From positions 50,320-114,319 of the forward strand of contig DAOUJQ010000006.1 in the NCBI GenBank assembly GCA_034422455.1: DNA of 64,000 bases. The letters run 5' to 3'. This DNA comes from UBA1127 sp034422455 (GTDB lineage: Bacteria > Chloroflexota > Dehalococcoidia > Lucifugimonadales > UBA1127). Shown piece after piece: positions 40,062-48,485 of this stretch. The position numbers and the translations under genes are program-made. How positions within the stretch are numbered: the stretch's first letter is position 1; each line of letters starts with the position of its first letter. The notes beneath the pieces are model-generated. The model was not told where the DNA came from. It did not search any database and saw only the letters and a list, made by a program, of their open reading frames with translations.

Positions 40062-40199
40062 ATGCCCAAACGGACGTTGCAACCCAAGACCCGGTATCGC
40101 AAGAACACCCATGGCTTCAGGGTGCGCATGCGCACTCGAGAGGGACGGTTGGTGCTGAAGCGCCGCCGCCTCAAGGGCCGCACGCGGCTCACGGCGTAG
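40062..40199 (+). CDS. rpmH: 50S ribosomal protein L34
   Basis: A 45-residue very basic ribosomal protein, MPKRTLQPKTRYRKNTHGFR... ending RRRLKGRTRLTA. The family core KRTxQP and HGFRxRMxTxxGR are clear. The gene is too short for usual length filters and overlaps a longer false frame. First gene of rpmH-rnpA-yidD-(lipoprotein)-yidC-khpB, the standard cluster; dnaA is not upstream. Confidence 0.96.
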   Translation: MPKRTLQPKTRYRKNTHGFRVRMRTREGRLVLKRRRLKGRTRLTA

Positions 40200-40239
40200 C
40201 TACGGACTGCCGTCTGGACGCGGAAAGCGTCACGACGCA

Positions 40240-40599
40240 ATGCTGTCACGGGAACACCGGCTTACCAGGAAGTCCGACTTTGACGCCGCCTTTGCGTCCG
40301 GACGCAGGTGGGCCTCCCGGTACCTGACCATCAGAACACATTCCAACGGGACGGACGTGTACCGCTGCGGGTTCTCCGCCAGCAAGGCTGTGGGCAACGC
40401 GGTGGTGCGCAACCGGGTGAAGCGGCGGCTGCGGGAGATCGTCCGCGCGGCCAACGTTTTGCCGGGCTACGACGTGGTCGTGGTGGCGCGTCCCGCCGCT
40501 GCGGAGGCCCCCTTCCAGGGGCTGCGGGCGGACCTGATTGGACTATTGAGGCGCGCGAAAGTGTGCGGCGCGCCGGAGGAACGAGGAGAGGACAGGTGA
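40240..40599 (+). CDS. rnpA: Ribonuclease P protein component
   Basis: Protein subunit of RNase P, which matures tRNA 5' ends with the RNA subunit. MLSREHRLTRKSDFDAAFASG and the signature AVVRNRVKRRLREIVR are present. Length is 119 residues. It starts 40 bp after rpmH and its stop overlaps the yidD GTG start. Confidence 0.95.
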   Translation: MLSREHRLTRKSDFDAAFASGRRWASRYLTIRTHSNGTDVYRCGFSASKAVGNAVVRNRVKRRLREIVRAANVLPGYDVVVVARPAAAEAPFQGLRADLIGLLRRAKVCGAPEERGEDR

Positions 40600-40844
40600 A
40601 GGGGATAACCCTCGCGCTGGTCCGGGGCTATCAGGGTTTCATTTCGCCCCTTCTGGGGTGCCGTTGCCGCTATCTGCCCACCTGCTCCGACTACGCCTGC
40701 GAGGCCATCGAGCGCCACGGCACGCTGCGTGGCGGGTGGCTGGCGCTCCGCAGGCTGGCCCGGTGCGCGCCCTGGGGCGGCGAAGGCTACGACCCCGTCC
40801 CCGAGGCTCCGTCTCACGAGCCCGGCCCGCAGGTCTCCCGTTGA
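40596..40844 (+). CDS. yidD: Membrane protein insertion efficiency factor YidD
   Basis: An 82-residue protein: VRGYQGFISPLLGCRCRYLPTCSDYACEAIERHGTLRGGWLALRRLARCAPWGGEGYDPVP, the full YidD pattern with its conserved cysteines. The amphipathic N-terminal helix should sit on the membrane near YidC. GTG 40596 overlaps the rnpA stop. Confidence 0.94.
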   Translation: MKGITLALVRGYQGFISPLLGCRCRYLPTCSDYACEAIERHGTLRGGWLALRRLARCAPWGGEGYDPVPEAPSHEPGPQVSR

Positions 40845-40890
40845 TGAACACCAGGGCTGCCGTAGCGCGCCCGGAAAAGGACATCCGTTA

Positions 40891-42051
40891 GTGACGCGAG
40901 GACGTTGGTGGGTCCCGGCCCTGCTGGCCGCGCTGGTCTTTGCGCTTGGTGCGTGCGGCATCGACAGATTCCAGGCACGGGGATGGGCCGGCCTCACAGT
41001 CGAGGGCGACACGCTCTACGCCACCTCCGGCGAGGGGCGGGTCTTCGCCCTGAACATCGCCGGGGACGCCGAGGGCGCCGGCGGACGTCCCGCGCTCCTC
41101 TACAGCCCCTTCCCGCCGACCAACGAGGACGGCCTTGGTCCCGTGTACAGCTCTCCCGTGTTGGGCGACGCCGTCGCCGCCACCGGCCCGAAGACGATCT
41201 ATGTCGTGACCTACGAGGACCCGGAGGAGGACGGCGACGTCAACGCCAACGTCTTTGCCCTGAACGCCGAGACGGGCGTCCGCAACTGGTCCACCGCCGT
41301 CCCCGGCCGTGTCGTGGGCGCGCCGACGGTGGTGGGCGACTCGCTCCTCGTCGGCACGACCGACGGCAGCCTCCACGCCATTGCGCTGGCGGAGGACCCG
41401 GCGGCCCTGCCCGGCAGGAGGTGGCAGCCCTTCCAGGCCGACGACAAGATCTGGTCGCGCCCCGCCGAATCGAACGGCTCCCTCTACTTCGGCACCCTCG
41501 GCCACGCCGTGTACGCCGTGAACGCCGAGGACGGGGCGCAGCGATGGCGCACGCCGCTCGGCGGCGCCGTGGTGGGCAGCCCGCTCGTCCTGAACGGCAC
41601 GGTGTTCGCCGGGGCGCTGGACCGCAGCTTCTACGCGCTCGACGCCGCCAACGGCGAGGTGAAGTGGCAATTCGAGGGCGACGGCTGGTTCTGGGCATCG
41701 CCCGTCGAGGCCGACGGCGTCATCTACGCCGCCACGCTGCAGGGCAGCCTGTATGCCCTTGACCAGCAGGGCCAGCAGCTCTGGTCCATTCCGGCGGAAG
41801 CCGCGGGGGCTATCGTCGCGGCGCCGGTGGTATTGGAAAACTCGGTCATTGTGGCGACAACGGAGAGGACCGTGCATCAGTTCAGCCGCGTCGACGGCCG
41901 CGAGGAATGGTCGTTCGGCGTCGGCGAGCAGGTGCGCGCAGACATGGTGAACAAGGGTGAGGTCGTCTACCTGATCGACACGAAGGGCGTGGTGCACGCG
42001 CTGCACACGGGCCTGCGCCGCGAGCTCTGGACACACGTGACGGACGGCTAG
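40891..42051 (+). CDS. PQQ-like beta-propeller lipoprotein (BamB-like)
   Basis: A 386-residue lipoprotein. The signal peptide WWVPALLAALVFALGACG has lipobox L-G-A-C. The rest is a repeated WD/PQQ-type propeller: VFALNAETGVRNWSTAV, VYAVNAEDGAQRWRTPL, FYALDAANGEVKWQFEG, LYALDQQGQQLWSIPAE and HQFSRVDGREEWSFGV. No quinoprotein dehydrogenase residues are evident, so it is likely a binding scaffold. It stands between yidD and yidC, suggesting a role in membrane or envelope protein handling. Confidence 0.85.
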   Translation: MTRGRWWVPALLAALVFALGACGIDRFQARGWAGLTVEGDTLYATSGEGRVFALNIAGDAEGAGGRPALLYSPFPPTNEDGLGPVYSSPVLGDAVAATGPKTIYVVTYEDPEEDGDVNANVFALNAETGVRNWSTAVPGRVVGAPTVVGDSLLVGTTDGSLHAIALAEDPAALPGRRWQPFQADDKIWSRPAESNGSLYFGTLGHAVYAVNAEDGAQRWRTPLGGAVVGSPLVLNGTVFAGALDRSFYALDAANGEVKWQFEGDGWFWASPVEADGVIYAATLQGSLYALDQQGQQLWSIPAEAAGAIVAAPVVLENSVIVATTERTVHQFSRVDGREEWSFGVGEQVRADMVNKGEVVYLIDTKGVVHALHTGLRRELWTHVTDG

Positions 42052-42062
42052 GGGAACTGCCA

Positions 42063-42983
42063 GTGGAACTGATCGGCGACCTGTTTCGCGAGATACTGAT
42101 GCGGCCCATGGCGAACAGCCTGGTGCTGCTCTACCTGGGCCTGTTCAACAACTTCGGCCTGAGCATCATCGTGTTCACGGTGATCATCCGGCTGGCCACG
42201 ATGCAGCTGACCCTCAAGCAGATCAGGTCGACGCGCGCCATGTCCACGCTGCAGCCCAAGATGAAGGAGCTGCAGGCCCGGTACAAGAACGATCGGCAGA
42301 AGCTCTCGCAGGAGACGTTCAAGCTCTACCGCGAGCACGGCGTGAACCCCATCGGCTGTCTTGGGCCGCTGGTGATCCAGTTCCCCATCTGGATCGGCCT
42401 GTACTGGGCGCTCATTCGCGTACTGCCGTCCAGCCCGGAGAACCTGGCGGACCTGTCGCAGCTGCTGTACGGATGGCTGCCCGTCGTGCACACGGCCGTG
42501 CCGGTCGACAGCACGTTCCTGTGGCTCGACCTCGCGGTGCCGGACACGCTGCCCATCATGCCGCTGCTCGTCGGCGCGTCCATGTGGGTGCAGCAGAAGA
42601 TGATGACCTACCCCAGCCAGGACCCCAAGCAGGCGCAGACGCAGCAGATGATGCTGTGGATGATGCCCCTGCTCTTCGTGTTCCTGACCTTCAGTTTCCC
42701 GAGCGGGCTGGCGCTCTACTGGCTGGCGACCAACATCATGGGCGTCGCGATTCAATACGTCACAACAGGTTGGGGAGGCCTGCGGCCGTCCCTGCTGGAA
42801 CCGCAGGCGGCGGGCGCTCCCGCCGTTGCGGCGGCAGGGGCAACGGGGGGCTCCCAATCCACGGAGGAGCTATCAGGCGATGGAAACGGTGGAAGCGAAC
42901 GGCAAGACAGTCGAAGAAGCGATCGAGCTGGCTCTAAAGCAGCTCGACGTAAGGCGCGAAGACGCCGTAATCGAGGTGGTTAG
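42063..42983 (+). CDS. yidC: Membrane protein insertase YidC
   Basis: YidC/Oxa1 insertase of the short (no large periplasmic domain) type. Core helices carry a positively charged groove arginine (VIIRLATMQLTLKQIRS), then YREHGVNPIGCLGPLVIQFPIWIGLYWAL and MMLWMMPLLFVFLTFSFPSGLALYW. Length is 306 residues. The last 50 residues are a hydrophilic Arg-rich tail (ending ARRKARRRRNRGG), likely ribosome-binding, and are encoded in the 104-bp overlap with khpB. Start is GTG 42063. Confidence 0.94.
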   Translation: MELIGDLFREILMRPMANSLVLLYLGLFNNFGLSIIVFTVIIRLATMQLTLKQIRSTRAMSTLQPKMKELQARYKNDRQKLSQETFKLYREHGVNPIGCLGPLVIQFPIWIGLYWALIRVLPSSPENLADLSQLLYGWLPVVHTAVPVDSTFLWLDLAVPDTLPIMPLLVGASMWVQQKMMTYPSQDPKQAQTQQMMLWMMPLLFVFLTFSFPSGLALYWLATNIMGVAIQYVTTGWGGLRPSLLEPQAAGAPAVAAAGATGGSQSTEELSGDGNGGSERQDSRRSDRAGSKAARRKARRRRNRGG

Positions 42984-43590
42984 CCAGGGCAAGACCGGCC
43001 TCTTTGGCTTTGGCTCCGAACCGGCGCGCGTGCGAGCCACCCTGCTGGAGGGCGGCGCCCTGGTGCAGTCCGCCAAGGAGATCGTGGACAACCTGCTGCG
43101 CGCGATGGGCGTGACGGCCGTGACCACCATCTCCAAGCCGCCGGACGACTCGCCGGACACCCAGCTCATCGAGATCACCGGCGAGGACTCCGGCCTGCTC
43201 ATCGGCCGGCGCGGCGAGACGCTGCGGGTCATGCAGTTCATGATGAACCTGCTGCTCAGCCGCAACCCGGACCAGCAGGAAGGCCGCGTCATGCTTGACG
43301 TGGAGCAGTACCGCCACCGGCGGACGCAGGTGCTCAAGGGGCTGGCGAACCGCGTCGCCGACCGCGTCGCGGGCTCCGGCCGCGCCTTCACGCTGGAGCC
43401 GATGTCCGCCGCCGAGCGCCGCGCCATCCACGTGGCCCTCACCAACCACCCGCGGGTGGTCACGCAGAGCGTCGGCGAGGGCGAGGACCGCAAGGTGATG
43501 GTGATGCCCCGTCAGGGCGACGCGCTGCCGCGCATCCGGACCAGCCGCAACCGCCGCCGCCCGCAGGGGAACTCCCAGCCGAGCGTCTAG
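42880..43590 (+). CDS. khpB: RNA-binding protein KhpB (Jag/SpoIIIJ-associated)
   Basis: A 236-residue RNA-binding protein. The Jag-N domain (METVEANGKTVEEAIELALKQL, GLFGFGSEPARV) comes first, then a KH domain (ITGEDSGLLIGRRGETLRVMQFMMNLLL), then R3H (SAAERRAIHVALTNHPRVVTQSVGEGEDR). The start is fixed by the Jag-N domain and by GGAGGAG 10 nt upstream, and it lies 104 bp inside yidC in another frame. The C-terminal tail is basic. Confidence 0.94.
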   Translation: METVEANGKTVEEAIELALKQLDVRREDAVIEVVSQGKTGLFGFGSEPARVRATLLEGGALVQSAKEIVDNLLRAMGVTAVTTISKPPDDSPDTQLIEITGEDSGLLIGRRGETLRVMQFMMNLLLSRNPDQQEGRVMLDVEQYRHRRTQVLKGLANRVADRVAGSGRAFTLEPMSAAERRAIHVALTNHPRVVTQSVGEGEDRKVMVMPRQGDALPRIRTSRNRRRPQGNSQPSV

Positions 43591-43629
43591 TGGTCGCGAG
43601 CGGCGATAGCGCGTGGGTGTCCCACCGCC

Positions 43630-43635
43630 TATAAT
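43630..43635 (+). promoter_or_regulatory. -10 element for tRNA-Pro
   Basis: Perfect TATAAT 16 bp before the tRNA. No convincing -35 hexamer. Confidence 0.45.
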
Positions 43636-43651
43636 TGAATGGCACAGCCAA

Positions 43652-43728
<77 letters not shown>

Positions 43729-43739
43729 ACCGACAGAAC

Positions 43740-43769
43740 GGGGGTGGACTGCTATAGTCCGCCCCTTTT
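43740..43769 (+). terminator. Rho-independent terminator after tRNA-Pro
   Basis: GGGGTGGACT and AGTCCGCCCC form a 10-bp stem with one G-T pair and a 5-nt loop, followed by TTTTG. Confidence 0.85.
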
Positions 43770-43806
43770 GCTATAGTTTCGGGAGTCCTGGACCAAGGAG
43801 GCCCGC

Positions 43807-44310
43807 GTGACATCTCAGTTCCGGCCGGGAGCGCTGCACCCCATGGTGGCGGCCTCCCTCACCGTGCTTCGCATCGACTACGAGGTGGTGCCGTGCGACC
43901 CGGCGTTCGCGGACACGGCGGACTTCTGCCGCGAGTACGGCTACCCTCCGGAGACCAGCGCCAACACCATCGTCGTCGCGTCCACGCGGGGCGCCAAGGT
44001 GCACTGCGCGTGCCTCGTGCAGGCGTCGCGGCGGCTGGACGTCAACCACACGGTGAAGCGCCTGATGGGCGTGTCCAAGGCCTCCTTTGCCACCGCGGCC
44101 GAGACGATGGACCTGACCGGCATGGAGATCGGCGGCGTGACCGTGTTCGGCCTGCCGCGCGACCTGCAGCTCTACGTCGACGCCGCCATGATGGACCAGC
44201 CCTACCTCATCGTCGGTGCGGGCTCCCGCACGGCGAAGGTGAAGCTGGCCCCCGCCGAGCTGGGCAAGATTCCCAACTGCAGCGTCATCGAGGGCCTGTC
44301 GTTGGCATAG
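43807..44310 (+). CDS. YbaK/ProX-type aminoacyl-tRNA deacylase
   Basis: A 167-residue trans-editing domain. The fold shows SANTIVVASTRGAKVHCACLVQASRRLDVNHTVKRLMG, with the lysine/arginine-rich substrate face, then TGMEIGGVTVFGLPRDLQLYVDAAMMDQPYLIVGAGSR. Members clear Cys or Ala from mischarged tRNA-Pro. It lies 79 bp downstream of the tRNA-Pro gene, behind its own AAGGAGG and GTG start. Exact substrate not determinable. Confidence 0.88.
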   Translation: MTSQFRPGALHPMVAASLTVLRIDYEVVPCDPAFADTADFCREYGYPPETSANTIVVASTRGAKVHCACLVQASRRLDVNHTVKRLMGVSKASFATAAETMDLTGMEIGGVTVFGLPRDLQLYVDAAMMDQPYLIVGAGSRTAKVKLAPAELGKIPNCSVIEGLSLA

Positions 44311-44352
44311 GAGGGGTCTCGCCCACGTGAAACCGTGGGACCCAACACTGTG

Positions 44353-45639
44353 ATGCTGATTCCAAGGATCTTCTACGGCTGGAACCTGGTAGGCGTCTCC
44401 CTGGTGAGCGGCGCCTTCAACGCCGGCGTCGCCATGTGGGGCCTCGGCGTCTTTGCGTCCTCCATGGAGCAGGAGCTTGGCTGGTCCCGGTCGGCCCTCT
44501 TTCTCGGACTCACCATCCGCACGGGCATGACCGGTCTGCTCTCTCCCATCGTTGGCCCCTGGCGTGACACCCGAAACGGCCCCCGCGCCCTCATGCTGGT
44601 GGGCGCCGTCATCCTGGGCTGCTCCCTCATGGCGCTCAAATGGGTGGACAGCCTGTGGCAGTTCTACCTCTTCTTCGGCGCGGTGGGCGCCCTGGGCTCC
44701 CTCGGCGCGGGCGGCATGCTGACACAGACGATTCTGCCCAAGTGGTTCATCCGCCGCCGAGGCATAGCCCTCGGCATCGCCTCCACCGGCGGCGCGATGG
44801 GCCCCCTCTTCTTCCCCATCTCCATCATCGCCCTCATCACCCTGCTGGGCTGGCGTGACGCCTGGTTCACGCTGGGCGCGCTGGCAATCATCGTGCTCGT
44901 GCCGCTGTCGCTGCTGGTGCGCACCAACCCGGAGGACATCGGCAAGCTGCCGGATGGCGACGACGAGGCGGCGCCGCCCGTGCCCGCCACGGCCGCCGGC
45001 TCGCGCCGCAGCCGCGCTAACGAGGTGAGCCTGACGGGGCGGCAGGCGCTGAGGGCCCCATCCTTCTGGCTCATCATCCTGGCCTTCGGCCTGGGCGGGC
45101 TGGGCCAACAGGGGTTCCAGTCCAACTGGGTCCCCTACATGGAAGGCGTGGGGTTCGCGTCGAGCACAGCCGCCCTGGCCATCACTGTCTACGGCATCTT
45201 CTCCGTCAGCGCCCGCCTCTGGTGGGGCATCCTGGCCGACCGCTACCAGGTGCGCTACCTCCTCGTCATCCAATCGATCATGACCGGCACGAGTGTCCTG
45301 CTGCTCATTTACGTCATGGGGCCGTTCATGCTCTTCGCCTTCGTCGTGATCTTCGGCGCCACCATGGGCGGCGGCTTCATGATGCGCCCGCTCATCGTCG
45401 CGAACTACTTCGGCCGCGGGCATATTGGCGCCATCACCGGCTACATGCGCCCCTTCCAGGGCCTCACAACGGCCCTCGGCCCCGTGGTCGTCGCCCTCGT
45501 CTACGACACCCTCGGTTCCTATTTCTGGAGCTTCGTTGCCGTCATGGTCGGCTTTGCCTTCACTGCGGCGGTCATCATCCTCGCCAAGCCGCCCCGCGAG
45601 CAGATGGAGCGGCGGGCAGTCGTTGCCCAAGTCGAATAG
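44353..45639 (+). CDS. MFS transporter (monocarboxylate/oxalate-formate-like)
   Basis: About 428 residues, 12 helices. FYGWNLVGVSLVSGAFNAGVAMWGLGVF at the start and KWFIRRRGIALGIASTGGAMGPLFF in the middle resemble the oxalate/formate-antiporter and monocarboxylate-type MFS. A paralogue of the same type lies at 48486 on the minus strand. Start at ATG 44353; the ribosome-binding site is weak. Substrate unknown. Confidence 0.86.
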   Translation: MLIPRIFYGWNLVGVSLVSGAFNAGVAMWGLGVFASSMEQELGWSRSALFLGLTIRTGMTGLLSPIVGPWRDTRNGPRALMLVGAVILGCSLMALKWVDSLWQFYLFFGAVGALGSLGAGGMLTQTILPKWFIRRRGIALGIASTGGAMGPLFFPISIIALITLLGWRDAWFTLGALAIIVLVPLSLLVRTNPEDIGKLPDGDDEAAPPVPATAAGSRRSRANEVSLTGRQALRAPSFWLIILAFGLGGLGQQGFQSNWVPYMEGVGFASSTAALAITVYGIFSVSARLWWGILADRYQVRYLLVIQSIMTGTSVLLLIYVMGPFMLFAFVVIFGATMGGGFMMRPLIVANYFGRGHIGAITGYMRPFQGLTTALGPVVVALVYDTLGSYFWSFVAVMVGFAFTAAVIILAKPPREQMERRAVVAQVE

Positions 45640-45695
45640 GCGCCCGCGGGTTTAACGGGACTGCAATTTGCGCTGCTCCGGACTAGCATAGAGTC

Positions 45696-46874
45696 ATGGA
45701 AACGAGCACTCCGCCCCCGGCCCACCCTGCGCCCGCGCAGCCGTCTCCCCGCTATCATGACCTCGACGCCCTGCGCGCCGTCGCCATGCTGCTGGGCATC
45801 GTGCTGCACGCCGCGCTGTTCCTGGTCCCGGACGCGTGGGGCGTCCTCGACAGGAAGGCGTCCGATGACCTGCCCTACGGCCAAGTCGTGAGCGCCATTC
45901 ACGGATTCCGAATGCCCGTCTTCTTCCTTCTCAGCGGCTTCTTCACCGCCATGCTGTGGCAGCGCCGGGGGCTCACCGGCATGCTGCGCCAGCGGCTCCA
46001 GCGGGTGGGACTGCCGCTGCTGGCAGGGTGCTTCACCATCATCCCGTTGTCGGCGTGGGTGTGGGTCGCCACAACCGACTATGACCTCGCGAAGGAGTTT
46101 CCGGAGGGAACGTCCGCCGTGGGGATGGCCGTCGGTCTCTGGCTGTTCTCCTGGTTCGATGACTTCCATCACCTCTGGTTCCTCTGGCACCTGCTGTGGC
46201 TTGTGGGGCTCTTTGCGCTGCTGGCACGGCTCGGTCTCACCTTCACCCACTCTTGGGCCTCGTGGACGCTTGTGCCGCTTGTAGCCGTGCCGCAGTTCTT
46301 CATGCTGTGGATCGGAGCGGACACGAGCACGGGGCTGATCATCGCGCCGCACGTGCTCGCCTACTACGCGATGTTCTTCCTCTTCGGCGCGTTCCTCTAC
46401 CGGCGAGGCGTCACCGTGCCGAAGCGATGGGCCTTCGCTGTGGTCCCGGCGACGCTCCTCCTCTACCCACTCGCCGTGTTCCTGCTGCGATGGGCGGCAA
46501 GGACGTACGACGCCGGCGACGAGGGCACGGCGGCTGCGATATGGCTGGCGGGCACGATTGTACAGGTCGCTTTCACGTGGCTCATGTGCTTCGGCCTCAT
46601 GGGCCTCTTCCGATGGCTGGCCGCCGCGGAGCGCCCATGGGTCCGCTACGTCTCCGACTCCTCCTACTGGCTGTACCTCGCGCACTTGCCGCTGGTGGTC
46701 GCGGCCCAGCGCTGGGCGATCGACTGGGACGTGAGCGTGCACCTGAAGTTCGCGCTCATCACCGTCGTCGCGACGGTCCTGCTGCTCGCCTCCTACCACC
46801 TCTTCGTCCGCCACACGCCCATCGGGACATTCCTCAACGGCCCGTGGCGGCGGGGTGAGCAGCAGGTGGCGTGA
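45696..46874 (+). CDS. Acyltransferase 3 family membrane protein (OpgC-like)
   Basis: A 392-residue membrane acyltransferase with about 10 helices. The opening YHDLDALRAVAMLLGIVLHAALFL contains the RxxAxxxxxxxHA pattern with the catalytic-type histidine, then HGFRMPVFFLLSGFFTAMLW. It ends SDSSYWLYLAHLPLVV...HTPIGTFLNG. It likely O-acylates a cell-surface glycan or antibiotic precursor. Stands alone. Confidence 0.88.
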   Translation: METSTPPPAHPAPAQPSPRYHDLDALRAVAMLLGIVLHAALFLVPDAWGVLDRKASDDLPYGQVVSAIHGFRMPVFFLLSGFFTAMLWQRRGLTGMLRQRLQRVGLPLLAGCFTIIPLSAWVWVATTDYDLAKEFPEGTSAVGMAVGLWLFSWFDDFHHLWFLWHLLWLVGLFALLARLGLTFTHSWASWTLVPLVAVPQFFMLWIGADTSTGLIIAPHVLAYYAMFFLFGAFLYRRGVTVPKRWAFAVVPATLLLYPLAVFLLRWAARTYDAGDEGTAAAIWLAGTIVQVAFTWLMCFGLMGLFRWLAAAERPWVRYVSDSSYWLYLAHLPLVVAAQRWAIDWDVSVHLKFALITVVATVLLLASYHLFVRHTPIGTFLNGPWRRGEQQVA

Positions 46875-46907
46875 GGCGACGTTGCCGCATTGATCCTTGG
46901 ACCCTCT

Positions 46908-46935
46908 TTGCCGTTGCCTATGGATGTGCTATAAC
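46908..46935 (+). promoter_or_regulatory. hicAB promoter
   Basis: TTGCCG at 46908-46913, a 16-bp spacer, TATAAC at 46930-46935. Confidence 0.5.
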
Positions 46936-47020
46936 TGTGAGCGACAGCTAATGCTCAGGGCGAATTGAGGTGCGGGGCGTGACGGGAAGGCCCTGCACTT
47001 TTCGTTCTGGGGAAACAACC

Positions 47021-47242
47021 TTGGCGCCAACCCTCAGGGACATACGGCAGCGGGAGGCAATACGTGCATTCATCCGCTTGGGCGGAGTGGTGCTCAGGCG
47101 ACGAGGCAAGGGAAGCCACACGATGGTGGTTATCAACGGAAACACGGTGATTATACCGAGTGGTAGAATTAGAATTGGTACGATTAAGGATATCATCAAG
47201 AGCGCGGGCGTGACGGAGCAGGATTTTCTGGACAAGATCTAG
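47021..47242 (+). CDS. hicA: HicA-type mRNA interferase toxin
   Basis: A small dsRNA-binding-fold toxin that cuts mRNA. LRDIRQREAIRAFIRLGGVVLRRRGKGSHTMVVINGNTVIIPSG contains the catalytic histidine in GKGSH. Length is 73 residues from TTG 47021, the usual family size; a GTG at 46970 would add 17 atypical residues. It is followed 24 bp later by hicB, so the toxin gene comes first. GC content is below the local level. Confidence 0.85.
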   Translation: MAPTLRDIRQREAIRAFIRLGGVVLRRRGKGSHTMVVINGNTVIIPSGRIRIGTIKDIIKSAGVTEQDFLDKI

Positions 47243-47266
47243 CAAGCTCATCAAGGGAAGGGTGCA

Positions 47267-47509
47267 ATGACGACGTCCAAGCAACGCCTTGAGGGCACGA
47301 CTTTCAATCACGATGGCTACACCGTCCTCGTCCACGACACGGAAGAGGACGAGACGGGATATTGGGCCCAAGTCATCGAACTTCCCGGCTGTTACACGCA
47401 GGGCGAGACGCTTGACGAGCTAAAGGTGAACGTCCAGGACGCCATTGCGTGCATGCTTGAGTATGCCGGGGAGATCCCGATTGGCAAGACGGCGGCTGAC
47501 TGGCCCTAG
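47267..47509 (+). CDS. hicB: HicB-type antitoxin
   Basis: An 80-residue antitoxin with the HicB core: YTVLVHDTEEDETGYWAQVIELPGCYTQGETLDELKVNVQDAIACMLE. The degenerate RNase H-like fold binds HicA. No ribbon-helix-helix or HTH C-terminal extension is visible, so autoregulation may be weak or use another factor. The AAGGG site is at 6-nt spacing. Confidence 0.87.
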   Translation: MTTSKQRLEGTTFNHDGYTVLVHDTEEDETGYWAQVIELPGCYTQGETLDELKVNVQDAIACMLEYAGEIPIGKTAADWP

Positions 47510-47515
47510 CCGCCC

Positions 47516-47920
47516 ATGAACGTCGAGTACGCCTTCCTCTGCGACTACGCTGAACCCGGCCCCAAGCTCACAGCCGTCGGCATCGGCATTGACTCCATCT
47601 ACGCGCCGAGCGTCCCCGCCCAGCACCCGCAGCTCTTCGCCGTCCTCTGCCTGCGCTTCAGCCTCAACGAGACCCGCCGCACCAAGGCCTTCGAGATGTT
47701 CCTGCAGGACGCCGACGGCCAGGACGTCATCCAGCCAATTTCCGTGACCGCGGACATCCCCGCGCCCGCCGAGGGCATGACCTACCGCGCGCACCGCATG
47801 GTGCACGGCATGTACGGGCTCAATTTCCAGAAGTTCGGCGACTACCAGGTGAGCTGGGTCATGGACGGCATGGAGGTCCACGCCGTCCACTTCCGCGTCA
47901 TCCAGCGCGACGCGGGCTAG
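47516..47920 (+). CDS. Conserved hypothetical protein, DUF6941-like
   Basis: A 134-residue soluble beta-rich protein: MNVEYAFLCDYAEPGPKLTAVGIGIDSIYAP, then FAVLCLRFSLNETRRTKAFEMFLQDADGQDV. The pattern recalls the DUF6941 family. It starts 6 bp after hicB, but its GC content matches the chromosome rather than hicAB. Function unknown. Confidence 0.72.
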   Translation: MNVEYAFLCDYAEPGPKLTAVGIGIDSIYAPSVPAQHPQLFAVLCLRFSLNETRRTKAFEMFLQDADGQDVIQPISVTADIPAPAEGMTYRAHRMVHGMYGLNFQKFGDYQVSWVMDGMEVHAVHFRVIQRDAG

Positions 47921-47931
47921 CGGCCTCGCCC

Positions 47932-48351
47932 CTACTGCCAGCCGCCGAGCAGCGTCCCGATCAGCGTCATGGAGACCGCCGGGTACCCCGCGTTGATCAG
48001 CCAGTGCTTCACCGGCTTCGACTCGAACACGTACGACACGCCGAAGGTGGTCATCACGAGCCCAACGCCGGCCACCGCGCCGAGGATCGCGCCCTCGCCC
48101 GCGTTCGCCACGCCGACGGCCTCGGCCAGCAGCGCGATCACAAACGCGATGATGGCGGAGACGATGACCGCCACGACGTAGCCCGTGGTCGCGCCGCCCT
48201 GCTCTTTGATCATCTCCTCCGTCAGATTGTTCAGCGCCATCCACGGCTTTGCAAACAGGATGGGCGAGTACCACAGCGCCCCGAGCGCCATGTTCAGGAC
48301 CATCGCCGCCACCACTGCCAGGTAGTTGAGGTCTCCGAACGCGAACTCCAT
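47932..48351 (-). CDS. DUF1761 family membrane protein
   Basis: 139 residues, four membrane helices. The opening LNYLAVVAAMVLNMALGALWYSPILFAKPWM has the DUF1761 pattern GxLWYSPxLFxKxW. The end KHWLINAGYPAVSMTLIGTLLGGWQ also fits. Convergent with the preceding gene. Function unknown. Confidence 0.87.
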   Translation of the reverse strand: MEFAFGDLNYLAVVAAMVLNMALGALWYSPILFAKPWMALNNLTEEMIKEQGGATTGYVVAVIVSAIIAFVIALLAEAVGVANAGEGAILGAVAGVGLVMTTFGVSYVFESKPVKHWLINAGYPAVSMTLIGTLLGGWQ

Positions 48352-48485
48352 TGCAGTTCACTCCTTTGGCGGCCCCGATGCTCTCCGTGTCCCGCCGTGC
48401 TTCGTCCCTTGGGCCGCCCGCAGGATTCTAGTTGAAGCTGGACGGGCGTGGCAACGGACAAGGACCTCCGCCCGCCGCAATTCGG

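Noticed and set aside
39900..40062. Replication origin upstream of rpmH
   Set aside because: The rpmH-rnpA cluster often borders oriC, but no dnaA gene and no TTATCCACA-type boxes were seen here.
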